Shown here: positions 34,103-42,372 of the stretch, in pieces | How positions within the stretch are numbered: position 1 is the first letter of the stretch | Layout of the letters: the number at the start of each line of letters is the position of its first letter | Assembly: GCF_030687575.1 (NCBI RefSeq) | Contig: NZ_CP117439.1 | Location: 5,161,501-5,225,500, forward strand | DNA from: Pseudomonas sp. FP2309 | GTDB taxonomy: Bacteria > Pseudomonadota > Gammaproteobacteria > Pseudomonadales > Pseudomonadaceae | Direction of reading: 5' to 3' | DNA length: 64,000 bases | Notes under the pieces: model-generated | What the model was told of the DNA's origin: nothing | The model's database searches: none | Seen by the model: the letters and a program-made list of their open reading frames with translations, nothing else | Program-made: the position numbers and the translations under genes

Positions 34103-35545
34103 ATGTTCGACCACCACGCCACACTCAAACAGCACTTCAGTGCCCTGCGCACTCGCGCCGATTTCTTTTCCCTGCGCTACGTACGCGAATCCGGCCAGTA
34201 CCTGTCGGTACGCAAGAACGTCGCAGAACCACCGCACCTGAGTCACGATGAGGGCGCCATGCTCACCGTGCGCCTCAACGGCGTGGAAGCCTACGCTGCA
34301 ACCCACGATATTTCCCTGTCCGGCCTGCAAGCCGCCCTTGAGCGTGCTGAACAGCAAGCCCGGCGGATTTTGCCCCACGCCCTGCTCGACCTGCGCGAGC
34401 AACCCGTGTCCAGCGACGTCGCCGACTACCTGTCGCCCGACCTCGACCAGCCCTTCCCATCCTTGAGCGACTGCTACCAACTGCTGGGCGACGAGTGCGC
34501 GGCCGTGCCCAAGGATGAGCGCCTGGTCAGTTGGGACGTGAGCCTGGGCCTGACCCACGTCGAGCAGATCTACCTCAACAGCGCCGGCGCCGAACTGCGC
34601 CAGGCCCAGCGCTTCGTGTTCCCCGGCGTCAACGTCACTGCTTTTGACGGCAACGACAGCCAGACCCGCACCCTCGGCGGCACGAACTTCGGCCAGCAAG
34701 GCGGTTTTAATGTGATCAGCCGCTTCGGCCTGATCGGTGCCGCGCCACGGGTGGCCGACGAAGCCCTGCAACTGCTGCTGGCGCCGAACACGCCCCAAGG
34801 CCCGCGCGACCTGCTGCTGATGCCCGACCAGATGATCCTGCAGATCCACGAGTCCATTGGCCACCCGCTGGAGCTGGACCGCATCCTCGGTGACGAGCGC
34901 AACTACGCCGGCACCAGTTTTGTGAAGGCCAGCGACTTCGGCCATCTGCAATACGGCTCCGAGCTGCTCAACGTGACCTTCGACCCGGACATCCCCGAGC
35001 AACTCGCCAGCTACAGCCATGACGACGACGGCACCCCTGCCAGCAAACAGTTCCTGATTCGCGAAGGGCTGCTGCTCAAGCCGCTGGGCGGGGCGCTGTC
35101 GCAATTTCGCGCAGGCATGAGCGGCGTGGCCAACAGCCGCGCCAGCAGTTGGAACCGTCCACCGATCGACCGCATGGCCAACCTGAATATCGAAGCGGGT
35201 GACAAAAGCTTCGCGCAACTGGTGGGCGGCATCGAACACGGCATCCTGATGTCGACCAACCGTTCGTGGTCCATTGATGACGCGCGCAACAAATTCCAGT
35301 TCGGCTGCGAATGGGGCCAGTTGATCGAAAACGGTGAACTCAAAGGCGTGGTGAAGAACCCCAACTATCGGGCGATTTCCGCCCAGTTCTGGCGCAACCT
35401 CAGCGCCGTGGGCGACGCCAGCACCTTCCAGGTGTTGGGCACGCCGAACTGCGGCAAGGGCGAACCCAACCAGGTCATCCGCGTGGGCCACGCCTCGCCG
35501 GCCTGTGTGTTCAGCAACGTCGACGTATTCGGGGGAGATGCCTGA
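34103..35545 (+). CDS. tldD: TldD-type zinc metalloprotease
   Basis: 480 residues of the TldD/PmbA (U62) family. TldD and TldE form a heterodimeric protease known from microcin B17 maturation and CcdA breakdown; general substrates are unfolded peptides. The metal motif HESIGH (HExxxH) is at about residues 249-254 within LQIHESIGHPLELDRI, and the C-terminal NCGKGEPNQ carries the third-ligand cysteine. Ends by one-base overlap (TGATG) with the TldE-like gene. This pair is probably an additional copy, since the housekeeping tldD/pmbA normally lies elsewhere. No peptide precursor gene is visible nearby. Confidence 0.88.
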   Translation: MFDHHATLKQHFSALRTRADFFSLRYVRESGQYLSVRKNVAEPPHLSHDEGAMLTVRLNGVEAYAATHDISLSGLQAALERAEQQARRILPHALLDLREQPVSSDVADYLSPDLDQPFPSLSDCYQLLGDECAAVPKDERLVSWDVSLGLTHVEQIYLNSAGAELRQAQRFVFPGVNVTAFDGNDSQTRTLGGTNFGQQGGFNVISRFGLIGAAPRVADEALQLLLAPNTPQGPRDLLLMPDQMILQIHESIGHPLELDRILGDERNYAGTSFVKASDFGHLQYGSELLNVTFDPDIPEQLASYSHDDDGTPASKQFLIREGLLLKPLGGALSQFRAGMSGVANSRASSWNRPPIDRMANLNIEAGDKSFAQLVGGIEHGILMSTNRSWSIDDARNKFQFGCEWGQLIENGELKGVVKNPNYRAISAQFWRNLSAVGDASTFQVLGTPNCGKGEPNQVIRVGHASPACVFSNVDVFGGDA

Positions 35546-36861
35546 TGAACACATTCAAGGCACTGGTGGACTGGCTCAAGCACGCCATCACCGACAACGA
35601 GCAGTTTCATCTGGGCTACGCGGCCGAAGCGTCCGAGTTCGTGCGGTTCAACCATGCCAAGGTGCGCCAGGCCGGACAGGTGCAACAGGCCAGCCTCACC
35701 CTCAAGCTGATCAACGACGGGCGCCACGCCGACCTCGGCATCACCCTGGCCGGCGAACCCGAGCTGGACCGCCAGCGCCTCGCCGCAGGTTTGCAGCAAC
35801 TGCGCGAGACCTTGCCCTTGCTGCCCCAAGACCCCTACCTGTTGCTCAACCCCACCGCCTGGCAGAGCAACAACGAACAGGCCCGGCCGTTGCCCGACAT
35901 CACCACAGTGCTGGATGCCATCAGCGAAGCGGCAGACGGTGTCGATCTGGTCGGCATCTACGCGGCCGGCCCGATCAGCCGTGGGTTCGCCAGTTCATCA
36001 GGCGCATTCGGCTGGCACCAGGCCAATAGCTTCAACTTCGACTTCAGCCTGTTCCACGCCAATGGCGAAGCCGTTAAAGCCAGCTACGCCGGGCACACCT
36101 GGGACAGCGCCGAGTTCGCCGCGCGCCTGCAGCAGGCGCGCGAGCAACTGACGTTTCTCGACCGCCCGCTGCACCCCTTGCCGCCCGGACAATACCGCGC
36201 CTACCTGGCACCGGCCGCGCTGGAAGAAATCATCAGCATCATCACCTGGGGCGGGTTCTCCGCCCAGGCCATCGCCAGCAAAGGCAGTTCGCTGCAACGC
36301 CTGTACGCCGCAGAGCAACAGCTGAGCCCGCTGGTGACGGTGACCGAGCAGATCAGCGGGTCGTTGAGCCAGGCGTTCTCCACGGAGGGCTACCCACGCA
36401 GTGATGTCACGCTGATCAACGCCGGCAAGGCCGACGGCCAACTGGTGAACTCACGCAGCGCCGCCGAATACGGCCTCAGTGCCAACGGCGCCAGCGGCGA
36501 CGAATCCCCCAGCGCCCTGCAGATGGCGGCGGGCAACCTGGCCCAGGCCGATATCCTCAAGCAACTGGGCACCGGGCTGTACATCAGCAACCTGTGGTAC
36601 CTGAACTACTCCGACCTGCCGGCCGCACGCCTGACCGGCATGACGCGCTTTGCCACGTTCTGGGTCGAAGACGGCGAGATCAAGGCGCCGGTCAGCACCA
36701 TGCGTTTTGATGACAGCGTGTACAGCTTGCTCGGTTCGCAATTGGAGGCCCTGACCGCTGAGCGAGAGCTGTTGCTGTCGGCCAGCACCTACGGGCAACG
36801 CAACACCGCGTCCAACTTATTGCCGGGGGCCTTGGTCAAGCGCCTTACATTGACCCTCTGA
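35545..36861 (+). CDS. TldE/PmbA-like partner of TldD
   Basis: 438 residues, related to TldD but without the HExxxH motif, as expected of the non-catalytic TldE subunit. The start MNTFKALVDWLKHAITDNEQFHL is preceded by the TldD C-terminal codons, and the start codon overlaps the tldD stop. The C-terminal part has YPRSDVTLINAGKADGQLVNSR and LYISNLWYLNYSDLPAARLTGMTRFATFWVEDGEI-type conserved segments of the family. Translation is probably coupled so that the two subunits are made equally. Confidence 0.85.
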   Translation: MNTFKALVDWLKHAITDNEQFHLGYAAEASEFVRFNHAKVRQAGQVQQASLTLKLINDGRHADLGITLAGEPELDRQRLAAGLQQLRETLPLLPQDPYLLLNPTAWQSNNEQARPLPDITTVLDAISEAADGVDLVGIYAAGPISRGFASSSGAFGWHQANSFNFDFSLFHANGEAVKASYAGHTWDSAEFAARLQQAREQLTFLDRPLHPLPPGQYRAYLAPAALEEIISIITWGGFSAQAIASKGSSLQRLYAAEQQLSPLVTVTEQISGSLSQAFSTEGYPRSDVTLINAGKADGQLVNSRSAAEYGLSANGASGDESPSALQMAAGNLAQADILKQLGTGLYISNLWYLNYSDLPAARLTGMTRFATFWVEDGEIKAPVSTMRFDDSVYSLLGSQLEALTAERELLLSASTYGQRNTASNLLPGALVKRLTLTL

Positions 36862-36870
36862 CCCTGTTTC

Positions 36871-36898
36871 GCCTGTAGGCGCTCCACCGCCTACAGGC
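36871..36898 (+). terminator. Hairpin after the TldE-like gene
   Basis: GCCTGTAGGC and GCCTACAGGC are perfect arms with an eight-base loop, starting ten bases after the stop. No U-tract, so it may be a REP-type or Rho-assisted end. Confidence 0.55.
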
Positions 36899-37067
36899 GA
36901 TTCCCATCGCCCCCGACGAACCTTCGCTGACTCCACCCGTTGGTCATTGGGCCTGTTGTCCCGCTCCAGATTCCCCTTTATAAAGGCTAGCGGCGTAACG
37001 CCATTCAACCCGCGTGCCCGCACGTGATGCACGACCTTGCCTGGATTAGGCAAGCTGGAGCGTTGAC

Positions 37068-37958
37068 ATGAACCATGGAAGTTTTGTCATAGAAAAGCTG
37101 TTCAAGCACTACAACGTTCACGTGGAGAGACTGGGCCACGACCCGCAAAAGAAGACGGTGCTGATGGTCAATGGCGCACTGTCCACCACGCGTTCCTTCG
37201 CCCGCACCAGCAAATGCCTGGCCGAGCATTTCAATGTGCTGCTGTTCGATTTGCCCTTCTCCGGCTATTCCCGCGAATACAACATCGACCTGGAGCTGGT
37301 GACCAAGGACGACGAAGTGCAGATGCTGCGCGCGCTGGTGGAGCGCTTTGAGGTCAACCACTTGGTATCGGCCTCCTGGGGCGGCATCTCGACACTGCTG
37401 ACCCTGGCGCACAACCCGCCGTCGATCGAGAGCTCGGTGGTGATGGCGCTGGCGCCGAACCTCAATCAGGCGATGCTCGACTACGTGGAGCGCGTGCGTG
37501 TGCTGATCGAGGCCGACGACAAATCCGCTGTCGGCCATCTGCTCAACGAGACGGTCGGCAAATACCTGTCGCCACGGCTCAAGCGCAATAACCACCGCCA
37601 CCTGTCCAACATGGCCACCACCGAATATCGCCAGGCCCGCTTCCACATCCACCAGGTGCTGGCGATGGGGGATGGCAACTACCTGCCGGCGCTGCGCCAG
37701 ATCGAAACGCCAGTGCACTTCCTCAACGGCAGCCTGGATGAATACACCCCAGCCGCCGAGGCCCTGTTGTTCAAAAGCTACGTGGGGCGCAGCAGCTTCG
37801 CCGTGGCCGAACACACTGGCCATCTGCTTGATCTGGAGTCCCGCGAAGCGGCCTTGGCGGTGCACCGCGCGCTATTGAATTTCCTGGTGGGCGAGCACGC
37901 GGCGCTGTCGGAATTAGACGAACCGCCAGTGGGAAAAGGCGGGACGAATGGCGCATAA
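37068..37958 (+). CDS. RhlA-like 3-(3-hydroxyalkanoyloxy)alkanoate synthase
   Basis: 296-residue alpha/beta-hydrolase very close to P. aeruginosa RhlA along its length (for example [70 protein letters not shown]). RhlA joins two 3-hydroxyacyl units into HAA, the lipid part of rhamnolipids and a surfactant itself. Nucleophile S103 in SASWGG; late His in [11 protein letters not shown]. PhaG (hydroxyacyl transferase for PHA) is the main alternative, but the match is clearly better to RhlA. No rhlB or rhlC glycosyltransferase is nearby. An MdtD-like exporter follows 34 bases later on the same strand. Confidence 0.82.
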   Translation: MNHGSFVIEKLFKHYNVHVERLGHDPQKKTVLMVNGALSTTRSFARTSKCLAEHFNVLLFDLPFSGYSREYNIDLELVTKDDEVQMLRALVERFEVNHLVSASWGGISTLLTLAHNPPSIESSVVMALAPNLNQAMLDYVERVRVLIEADDKSAVGHLLNETVGKYLSPRLKRNNHRHLSNMATTEYRQARFHIHQVLAMGDGNYLPALRQIETPVHFLNGSLDEYTPAAEALLFKSYVGRSSFAVAEHTGHLLDLESREAALAVHRALLNFLVGEHAALSELDEPPVGKGGTNGA

Positions 37959-37992
37959 TCGCCAACACATAGCTTGCTAACAAAGGGATCCC

Positions 37993-39417
37993 ATGCCGAA
38001 CGCCCCGCTCGATGCCAAGACCGCCCGCTGGCTGCCCTGGGTGGTGGCGATTGCCTTCTTCATGCAGTCGCTGGATGGGACGATCCTGAATACGGCACTG
38101 CCGGCGATGGCCCAGGACCTCGCGGAAAACCCGCTGCGCATGCAAGGGGTGATCATCGCCTACATGCTCACCGTCGCCTTGCTGATACCGGCATCAGGCT
38201 GGATCGCCGACCGCTTCGGCACCAAAAAAATCTTCTTTAGCGCGATCATGCTGTTCAGCATCGGCTCCTTGCTGTGCGCCCTGTCCAGCAGCTTGACCAT
38301 GCTGGTGGGCGCAAGGGTGGTCCAGGGCCTGGGCGGCGCGTTGATGCTGCCGGTCGGGCGACTTGTGGTGCTGCGCGCCTACCCCCGCTCCGAACTGGTA
38401 CGGATCATGGGCTTCATCACCATCCCCGGCCTGCTCGGTCCGTTGCTCGGCCCGACCACGGGTGGCTGGATGGTGCAATACCTGACCTGGCACTGGATCT
38501 TCCTGATCAACCTGCCAGTGGGCATGATCGGTTGCTACGCCGTGTGGAAATTCATCCCCGACCTTCGCGGCAGCGAACGCACGCGCTTCGATGGCGCGGG
38601 CTTCCTACTGTTTGGCGCGGCGATGGTGCTGATCACCATCGCCATGGAGGGTCTGGGCGAACTGCACCTGCCGCACTTGCGGGTGATGTTGCTGCTGTTC
38701 GGTGGGCTGGCGTGCCTGGCCGCGTACTGGCTGCGCGCCGGGCATATCGACAACCCGCTGTTCTCGCCGGCGCTGTTCAAGACGCGCACGTTTGCCGTGG
38801 GCATTCTGGGCAACCTGTTCGCCCGCCTGGGCAGCGGCGCGCTGCCGTTCCTGGTGCCGCTGCTGCTGCAGGTGGCGTTGGGTTATTCGCCCTCGGAGGC
38901 CGGCATGAGCATGCTGCCCCTGGCGGCGGCGGCGATGCTCGCCAAGTCCGTGGCGCGGCCGCTGATCGAGCGCCTGGGTTACCGTGTGGTGCTCACCGGC
39001 AACACCTTGGCGCTGGGGATCATGCTGGCGAGCATGGGGCTGGTCAGCGAGCACACGCCCTACCCGTTGCTGTTAGCGATGCTGGCGGTGCTGGGGGCGA
39101 TCAACTCCCTGCAATTTACCGCGATGAATACCGTGACCCTGATCGACCTCGACGACGCCCAGGCCAGCAGCGGCAACAGTTTGCTGTCGGTGGTGGCGCA
39201 ACTGTCCCTGAGCCTGGGCGTGGCCTGTGCCGGCGCGCTGCTCGGCGGCTTTACGGCGGAGTCCGGCAATGACGGCGTGAGCACCGTGCTCGGCGCCTTC
39301 CAACTGACCTTCCTCACGGTGGGCATCATGGCGATGCTGGCGGCGGCGATCTTCCTGCAACTGTCGCCAAAAGACGGCAAACGCGCGGCCAGCCCGGAGC
39401 AGCATATTGAGCATTGA
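37993..39417 (+). CDS. MFS exporter, DHA2 family, MdtD-like
   Basis: 474 residues, about fourteen membrane segments, closely like E. coli MdtD in the first 200 residues (FFMQSLDGTILNTALPAMAQ, ASGWIADRFGTKKIFF, QGLGGALMLPVGRLVVLRAYPR, GPLLGPTTGGWMVQYLTW, WHWIFLINLPVGMIG). The DHA2 motif C region GPLLGPTTGG is present. Placed 34 bases after the rhlA-like gene, so it could export HAA or a related lipid; MdtD homologues are annotated as multidrug exporters without firm substrates. GGGATC near the ATG is the ribosome site. Ends before repeat copy C. Confidence 0.88.
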   Translation: MPNAPLDAKTARWLPWVVAIAFFMQSLDGTILNTALPAMAQDLAENPLRMQGVIIAYMLTVALLIPASGWIADRFGTKKIFFSAIMLFSIGSLLCALSSSLTMLVGARVVQGLGGALMLPVGRLVVLRAYPRSELVRIMGFITIPGLLGPLLGPTTGGWMVQYLTWHWIFLINLPVGMIGCYAVWKFIPDLRGSERTRFDGAGFLLFGAAMVLITIAMEGLGELHLPHLRVMLLLFGGLACLAAYWLRAGHIDNPLFSPALFKTRTFAVGILGNLFARLGSGALPFLVPLLLQVALGYSPSEAGMSMLPLAAAAMLAKSVARPLIERLGYRVVLTGNTLALGIMLASMGLVSEHTPYPLLLAMLAVLGAINSLQFTAMNTVTLIDLDDAQASSGNSLLSVVAQLSLSLGVACAGALLGGFTAESGNDGVSTVLGAFQLTFLTVGIMAMLAAAIFLQLSPKDGKRAASPEQHIEH

Positions 39418-39419
39418 AG

Positions 39420-39480
39420 CAGCTGCACGCTTCAACTTGTAAGCTTCAAGCCTGGGGCTTGCCGCTGATAACTTGCCGCT
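39420..39480. repeat. AGCTTGAAGCTT-type intergenic repeat, copy C
   Basis: Contains CTTGTAAGCTTCAAGCC and two GCTTGCCGCT-like blocks, the inverse of elements in copies A and B. More diverged than those two. Sits after the exporter gene and before dbpA. Confidence 0.5.
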
Positions 39481-39567
39481 GGCCCCCTACTCCTCGTCGA
39501 GAACATACAAAGAAACCCAAGGGGGCCTGCTACACTGCGCGACATTTTGTTTTGCAGAGCCAGTCCC

Positions 39568-40953
39568 GTGACTACGATCGCCACCGCTTTTAATACTTTG
39601 CCCCTGTCCGCCGCCATGCTGGCTAACCTCGACTCGCTGGGTTATGTCGAGATGACGCAGATCCAGGCGCAAAGCTTGCCGGTGATCCTCAAAGGGCTGG
39701 ACCTGATTGCCCAGGCCAAGACCGGCAGCGGCAAAACCGCTGCATTCGGTATCGGCCTGTTGAACCCGATCAACCCGCGTTACTTCGGCTGCCAGGCGCT
39801 GGTCATGTGCCCCACCCGTGAGCTGGCCGACCAGGTCGCCAAGGAAATCCGTCGCCTGGCCCGCGCCGAAGACAACATCAAGGTATTGACCCTGTGCGGC
39901 GGCGTGTCCCTCGGGCCACAGATCGCCTCGCTGGAACACGGCGCCCACGTAATCGTCGGCACGCCGGGCCGCATCCAGCAACACCTGCGCAAGGGTTCGC
40001 TGGTGCTCGACGGCTTGAATACGCTGATTCTCGACGAAGCCGACCGCATGCTCGACATGGGCTTTTACGACGCCATCGAAGACATCATCAGCAAGACCCC
40101 GCCACGCCGCCAGACCCTGCTGTTCTCGGCCACGTACCCGGTGAGCATCAAGCAACTGGCGTCCAAGTTCATGCGCGCGCCGCAACAAGTGAAGGCCGAA
40201 GCGTTCCACTCCGACGACCAGATCGAGCAGCGCTTTTACGAGATCTCGCCAGAAGAGCGCATGGAAGCGGTGACCAAGGTCCTGGCGCACTTCCGCCCGG
40301 CCTCCTGCGTGGCGTTCTGCTTTACCAAGCAGCAAGTGCAGGAAACCGTGGATCACCTGACGTCCAAGGGCATTTCCGCCGTTGGCCTGCATGGCGACCT
40401 GGAACAGCGCGACCGTGACCAGGTGCTGGCGATGTTCGCCAACCGCAGTACCTCGGTGCTGGTAGCCACTGACGTCGCTGCCCGTGGCCTGGACATCGAC
40501 TCGCTGGACATGGTGATCAACGTCGAGTTGGCCCGCGACTCGGAAATCCACATCCACCGTGTCGGCCGTACGGGCCGCGCCGGTGAGACTGGCATCGCCA
40601 TCAGCCTGGTAGCACCGTCCGAAGCGCACCGCGCCCAGGCCATCGAGCAACTGCAGAAGTCGCCGCTGAACTGGGACCAGTTGGACAACCTCAAGCCGCA
40701 AAGCGGTGGCCCGCTGCTGCCGGTCATGAGCACCCTGTGTATCGCCGCCGGGCGTAAAGACAAGGTTCGTCCAGGCGACATCCTTGGCGCGCTGACCGGC
40801 GATGCCGGCATCCCCGGTGCCCAGGTCGGCAAGATCGCGATCTTTGACTTCCAGGCCTTCGTGGCCGTGGAACGCGGCATCGCCAAGCAGGCACTGCAGC
40901 GTTTGAATGACGGCAAGATCAAAGGCCGTTCGCTGCGCGTGCGGATCCTGTAA
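39568..40953 (+). CDS. dbpA: ATP-dependent RNA helicase DbpA
   Basis: DEAD-box helicase that remodels 23S rRNA (hairpin 92) in 50S assembly, 461 residues. Motifs in order: IQAQSLPVI (Q motif), AKTGSGKT (50-57), PTRELADQ, GTPGRI, DEAD, SAT, ATDVAARGLDID, HRVGRTGRAG. The C-terminal RNA-binding domain (GRKDKVRPGDILGALTGDAG to RVRIL) is the DbpA hallmark. Start is read as GTG 39568, giving VTTIATAFNTLPL; there is no good ribosome site, and earlier in-frame codons look like leader. Hairpin 40959-40981 follows. Confidence 0.92.
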   Translation: MTTIATAFNTLPLSAAMLANLDSLGYVEMTQIQAQSLPVILKGLDLIAQAKTGSGKTAAFGIGLLNPINPRYFGCQALVMCPTRELADQVAKEIRRLARAEDNIKVLTLCGGVSLGPQIASLEHGAHVIVGTPGRIQQHLRKGSLVLDGLNTLILDEADRMLDMGFYDAIEDIISKTPPRRQTLLFSATYPVSIKQLASKFMRAPQQVKAEAFHSDDQIEQRFYEISPEERMEAVTKVLAHFRPASCVAFCFTKQQVQETVDHLTSKGISAVGLHGDLEQRDRDQVLAMFANRSTSVLVATDVAARGLDIDSLDMVINVELARDSEIHIHRVGRTGRAGETGIAISLVAPSEAHRAQAIEQLQKSPLNWDQLDNLKPQSGGPLLPVMSTLCIAAGRKDKVRPGDILGALTGDAGIPGAQVGKIAIFDFQAFVAVERGIAKQALQRLNDGKIKGRSLRVRIL

Positions 40954-40958
40954 CACAC

Positions 40959-40981
40959 GATCTGCGCATCTATCGCAGATC
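40959..40981 (+). terminator. Hairpin after dbpA
   Basis: GATCTGCG and CGCAGATC arms with a seven-base loop, five bases after the stop. No U-tract. Confidence 0.45.
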
Positions 40982-40982
40982 C

Positions 40983-41019
40983 GGTGTGGGAGGGGCGGTG
41001 CGACTTGCCCCCTCCCACC
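40983..41019. repeat. REP hairpin between dbpA and the flavoprotein gene
   Basis: GTGTGGGAGGGG and CCCCCTCCCACC arms around a 12 base loop; a single REP-like stem of the 'GTGGGAGSGGGC' class common in Pseudomonas. A half copy (ATGTGGGAGGGCCGGTGTG) occurs after the next gene at about 42257-42277. Confidence 0.7.
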
Positions 41020-41061
41020 GTTGACTGTCTTTGAAATCAGAATTTGTATGAGGACCTCGCT

Positions 41062-42240
41062 GTGCGCTCGACCGAAGTTGTGATCATTGGCGCCGGCGCC
41101 GCAGGCTTGATGTGCGCGCTGACCGCCGCCGGGCGTGGGCGCAAGGTGATGTTGATCGACCACGCGAACAAGGCCGGTAAAAAGATCCTGATGTCCGGCG
41201 GTGGCCGCTGCAATTTCACCAACCTGTACACCGAGCCGGCCAACTTCCTGTCGCACAACGCGCACTTCTGCAAATCGGCGCTGGCCCGTTACACCCAATG
41301 GGACTTTATCGGGCTGGTGACCAAGCACGGCGTGCCGTACCACGAGAAGAAACTCGGCCAACTGTTCTGCGATAACAAGTCCAGCGACATCCTCGGCATG
41401 CTCCTCGACGAGTGCATCCAGACCGGCGTGAGCCTGCACCTGGACACCGCCGTCGAGGAAATCGCCAGGCTGGAAAACGGCTATCAGTTGCAGACCACCC
41501 TGGGTGAGCTGCGCTGTGAATCCCTGGTGATCGCCACTGGTGGCTTGTCGATTCCGACCCTGGGCGCGACCGGTTTCGGCTACCAGGTGGCCCGGCAATT
41601 CGGCCACGAACTGCTGCCGACCCGGGCAGGGCTGGTGCCGTTCACCATCACCGATCAGCTCAAGGAGCTGTGCGCCGAGTTGTCGGGCACGTCCGTGGAC
41701 TGCCTGGTCAGCTGCAACGGCCAGAGCTTTCGCGAGAACATTCTGTTTACCCACCGTGGCCTCAGCGGCCCGGCGATCCTGCAGATTTCCTCTTACTGGG
41801 AATCCGGCGACACGGTTGAAATCAATCTGCTGCCCGACCACGACGCCCACACCTGGCTGCAACAGCAACAGGCCGAGCGCCCCAACAGCGAACTGAAAAC
41901 CCTGCTGGGTGAAATCTTTACCAAGAAGATGGCCAACCTGCTGGCCGAGACCTGGTTTGTGTCCAAGCCGATGAAGCAATACACCCACGCCGAAATTGCC
42001 GATATCGCGCAAAAACTCGGGGGCTGGCAACTGGTGCCGGCAGGCACCGAGGGTTATCGCACGGCCGAGGTGACGCTGGGTGGGGTGGACACGCGGGAAG
42101 TGTCGTCCAAGACCATGGAATCGCTGAAGAGCCCCGGTTTGTACTTTATCGGCGAGGTGCTGGATGTGACCGGCCACCTGGGCGGGTTCAACTTCCAGTG
42201 GGCGTGGGCCTCGGGCTACGCGGCGGCGCAATACGTCTGA
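41062..42240 (+). CDS. YhiN/HI0933-type FAD oxidoreductase
   Basis: 392-residue flavoprotein. Rossmann motif EVVIIGAGAAGLMCALTAAGRG at the N-terminus, GKKILMSGGGRCNFTN, and C-terminal GEVLDVTGHLGGFNFQWAWASGY, the last being the family's second FAD-contact region. Reaction unknown for most members (some relate to BaiN reductases). GTG 41062 is chosen: AGGA stands 7 bases upstream; earlier TTG has none. Stand-alone between dbpA and the YccS-type gene. Confidence 0.86.
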   Translation: MRSTEVVIIGAGAAGLMCALTAAGRGRKVMLIDHANKAGKKILMSGGGRCNFTNLYTEPANFLSHNAHFCKSALARYTQWDFIGLVTKHGVPYHEKKLGQLFCDNKSSDILGMLLDECIQTGVSLHLDTAVEEIARLENGYQLQTTLGELRCESLVIATGGLSIPTLGATGFGYQVARQFGHELLPTRAGLVPFTITDQLKELCAELSGTSVDCLVSCNGQSFRENILFTHRGLSGPAILQISSYWESGDTVEINLLPDHDAHTWLQQQQAERPNSELKTLLGEIFTKKMANLLAETWFVSKPMKQYTHAEIADIAQKLGGWQLVPAGTEGYRTAEVTLGGVDTREVSSKTMESLKSPGLYFIGEVLDVTGHLGGFNFQWAWASGYAAAQYV

Positions 42241-42372
42241 AGGATGCACTCGGTCACATGTGGGAGGGCCGGTGTGCCTGGAAAAATTTGCGCTCAGATG
42301 TGATCACCACCCTTGCCGTGGCGTCACTGATGGCTCAATTTAGCGGCATCGTCCCGGAAGACTCCAGACTTC

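Noticed and set aside
32246..35554. A 1102-codon open frame antisense to betA and the tldD gene
   Set aside because: It spans two well-identified genes on the other strand, has low-complexity composition and no homology signs. GC-rich third positions leave antisense frames open.
39487..42249. A 920-codon open frame antisense to dbpA and the flavoprotein gene
   Set aside because: Same reason: mirror of two certain genes. Similar long antisense frames at 27564-29825, 11307-13766 and 7898-9853 were also dropped.
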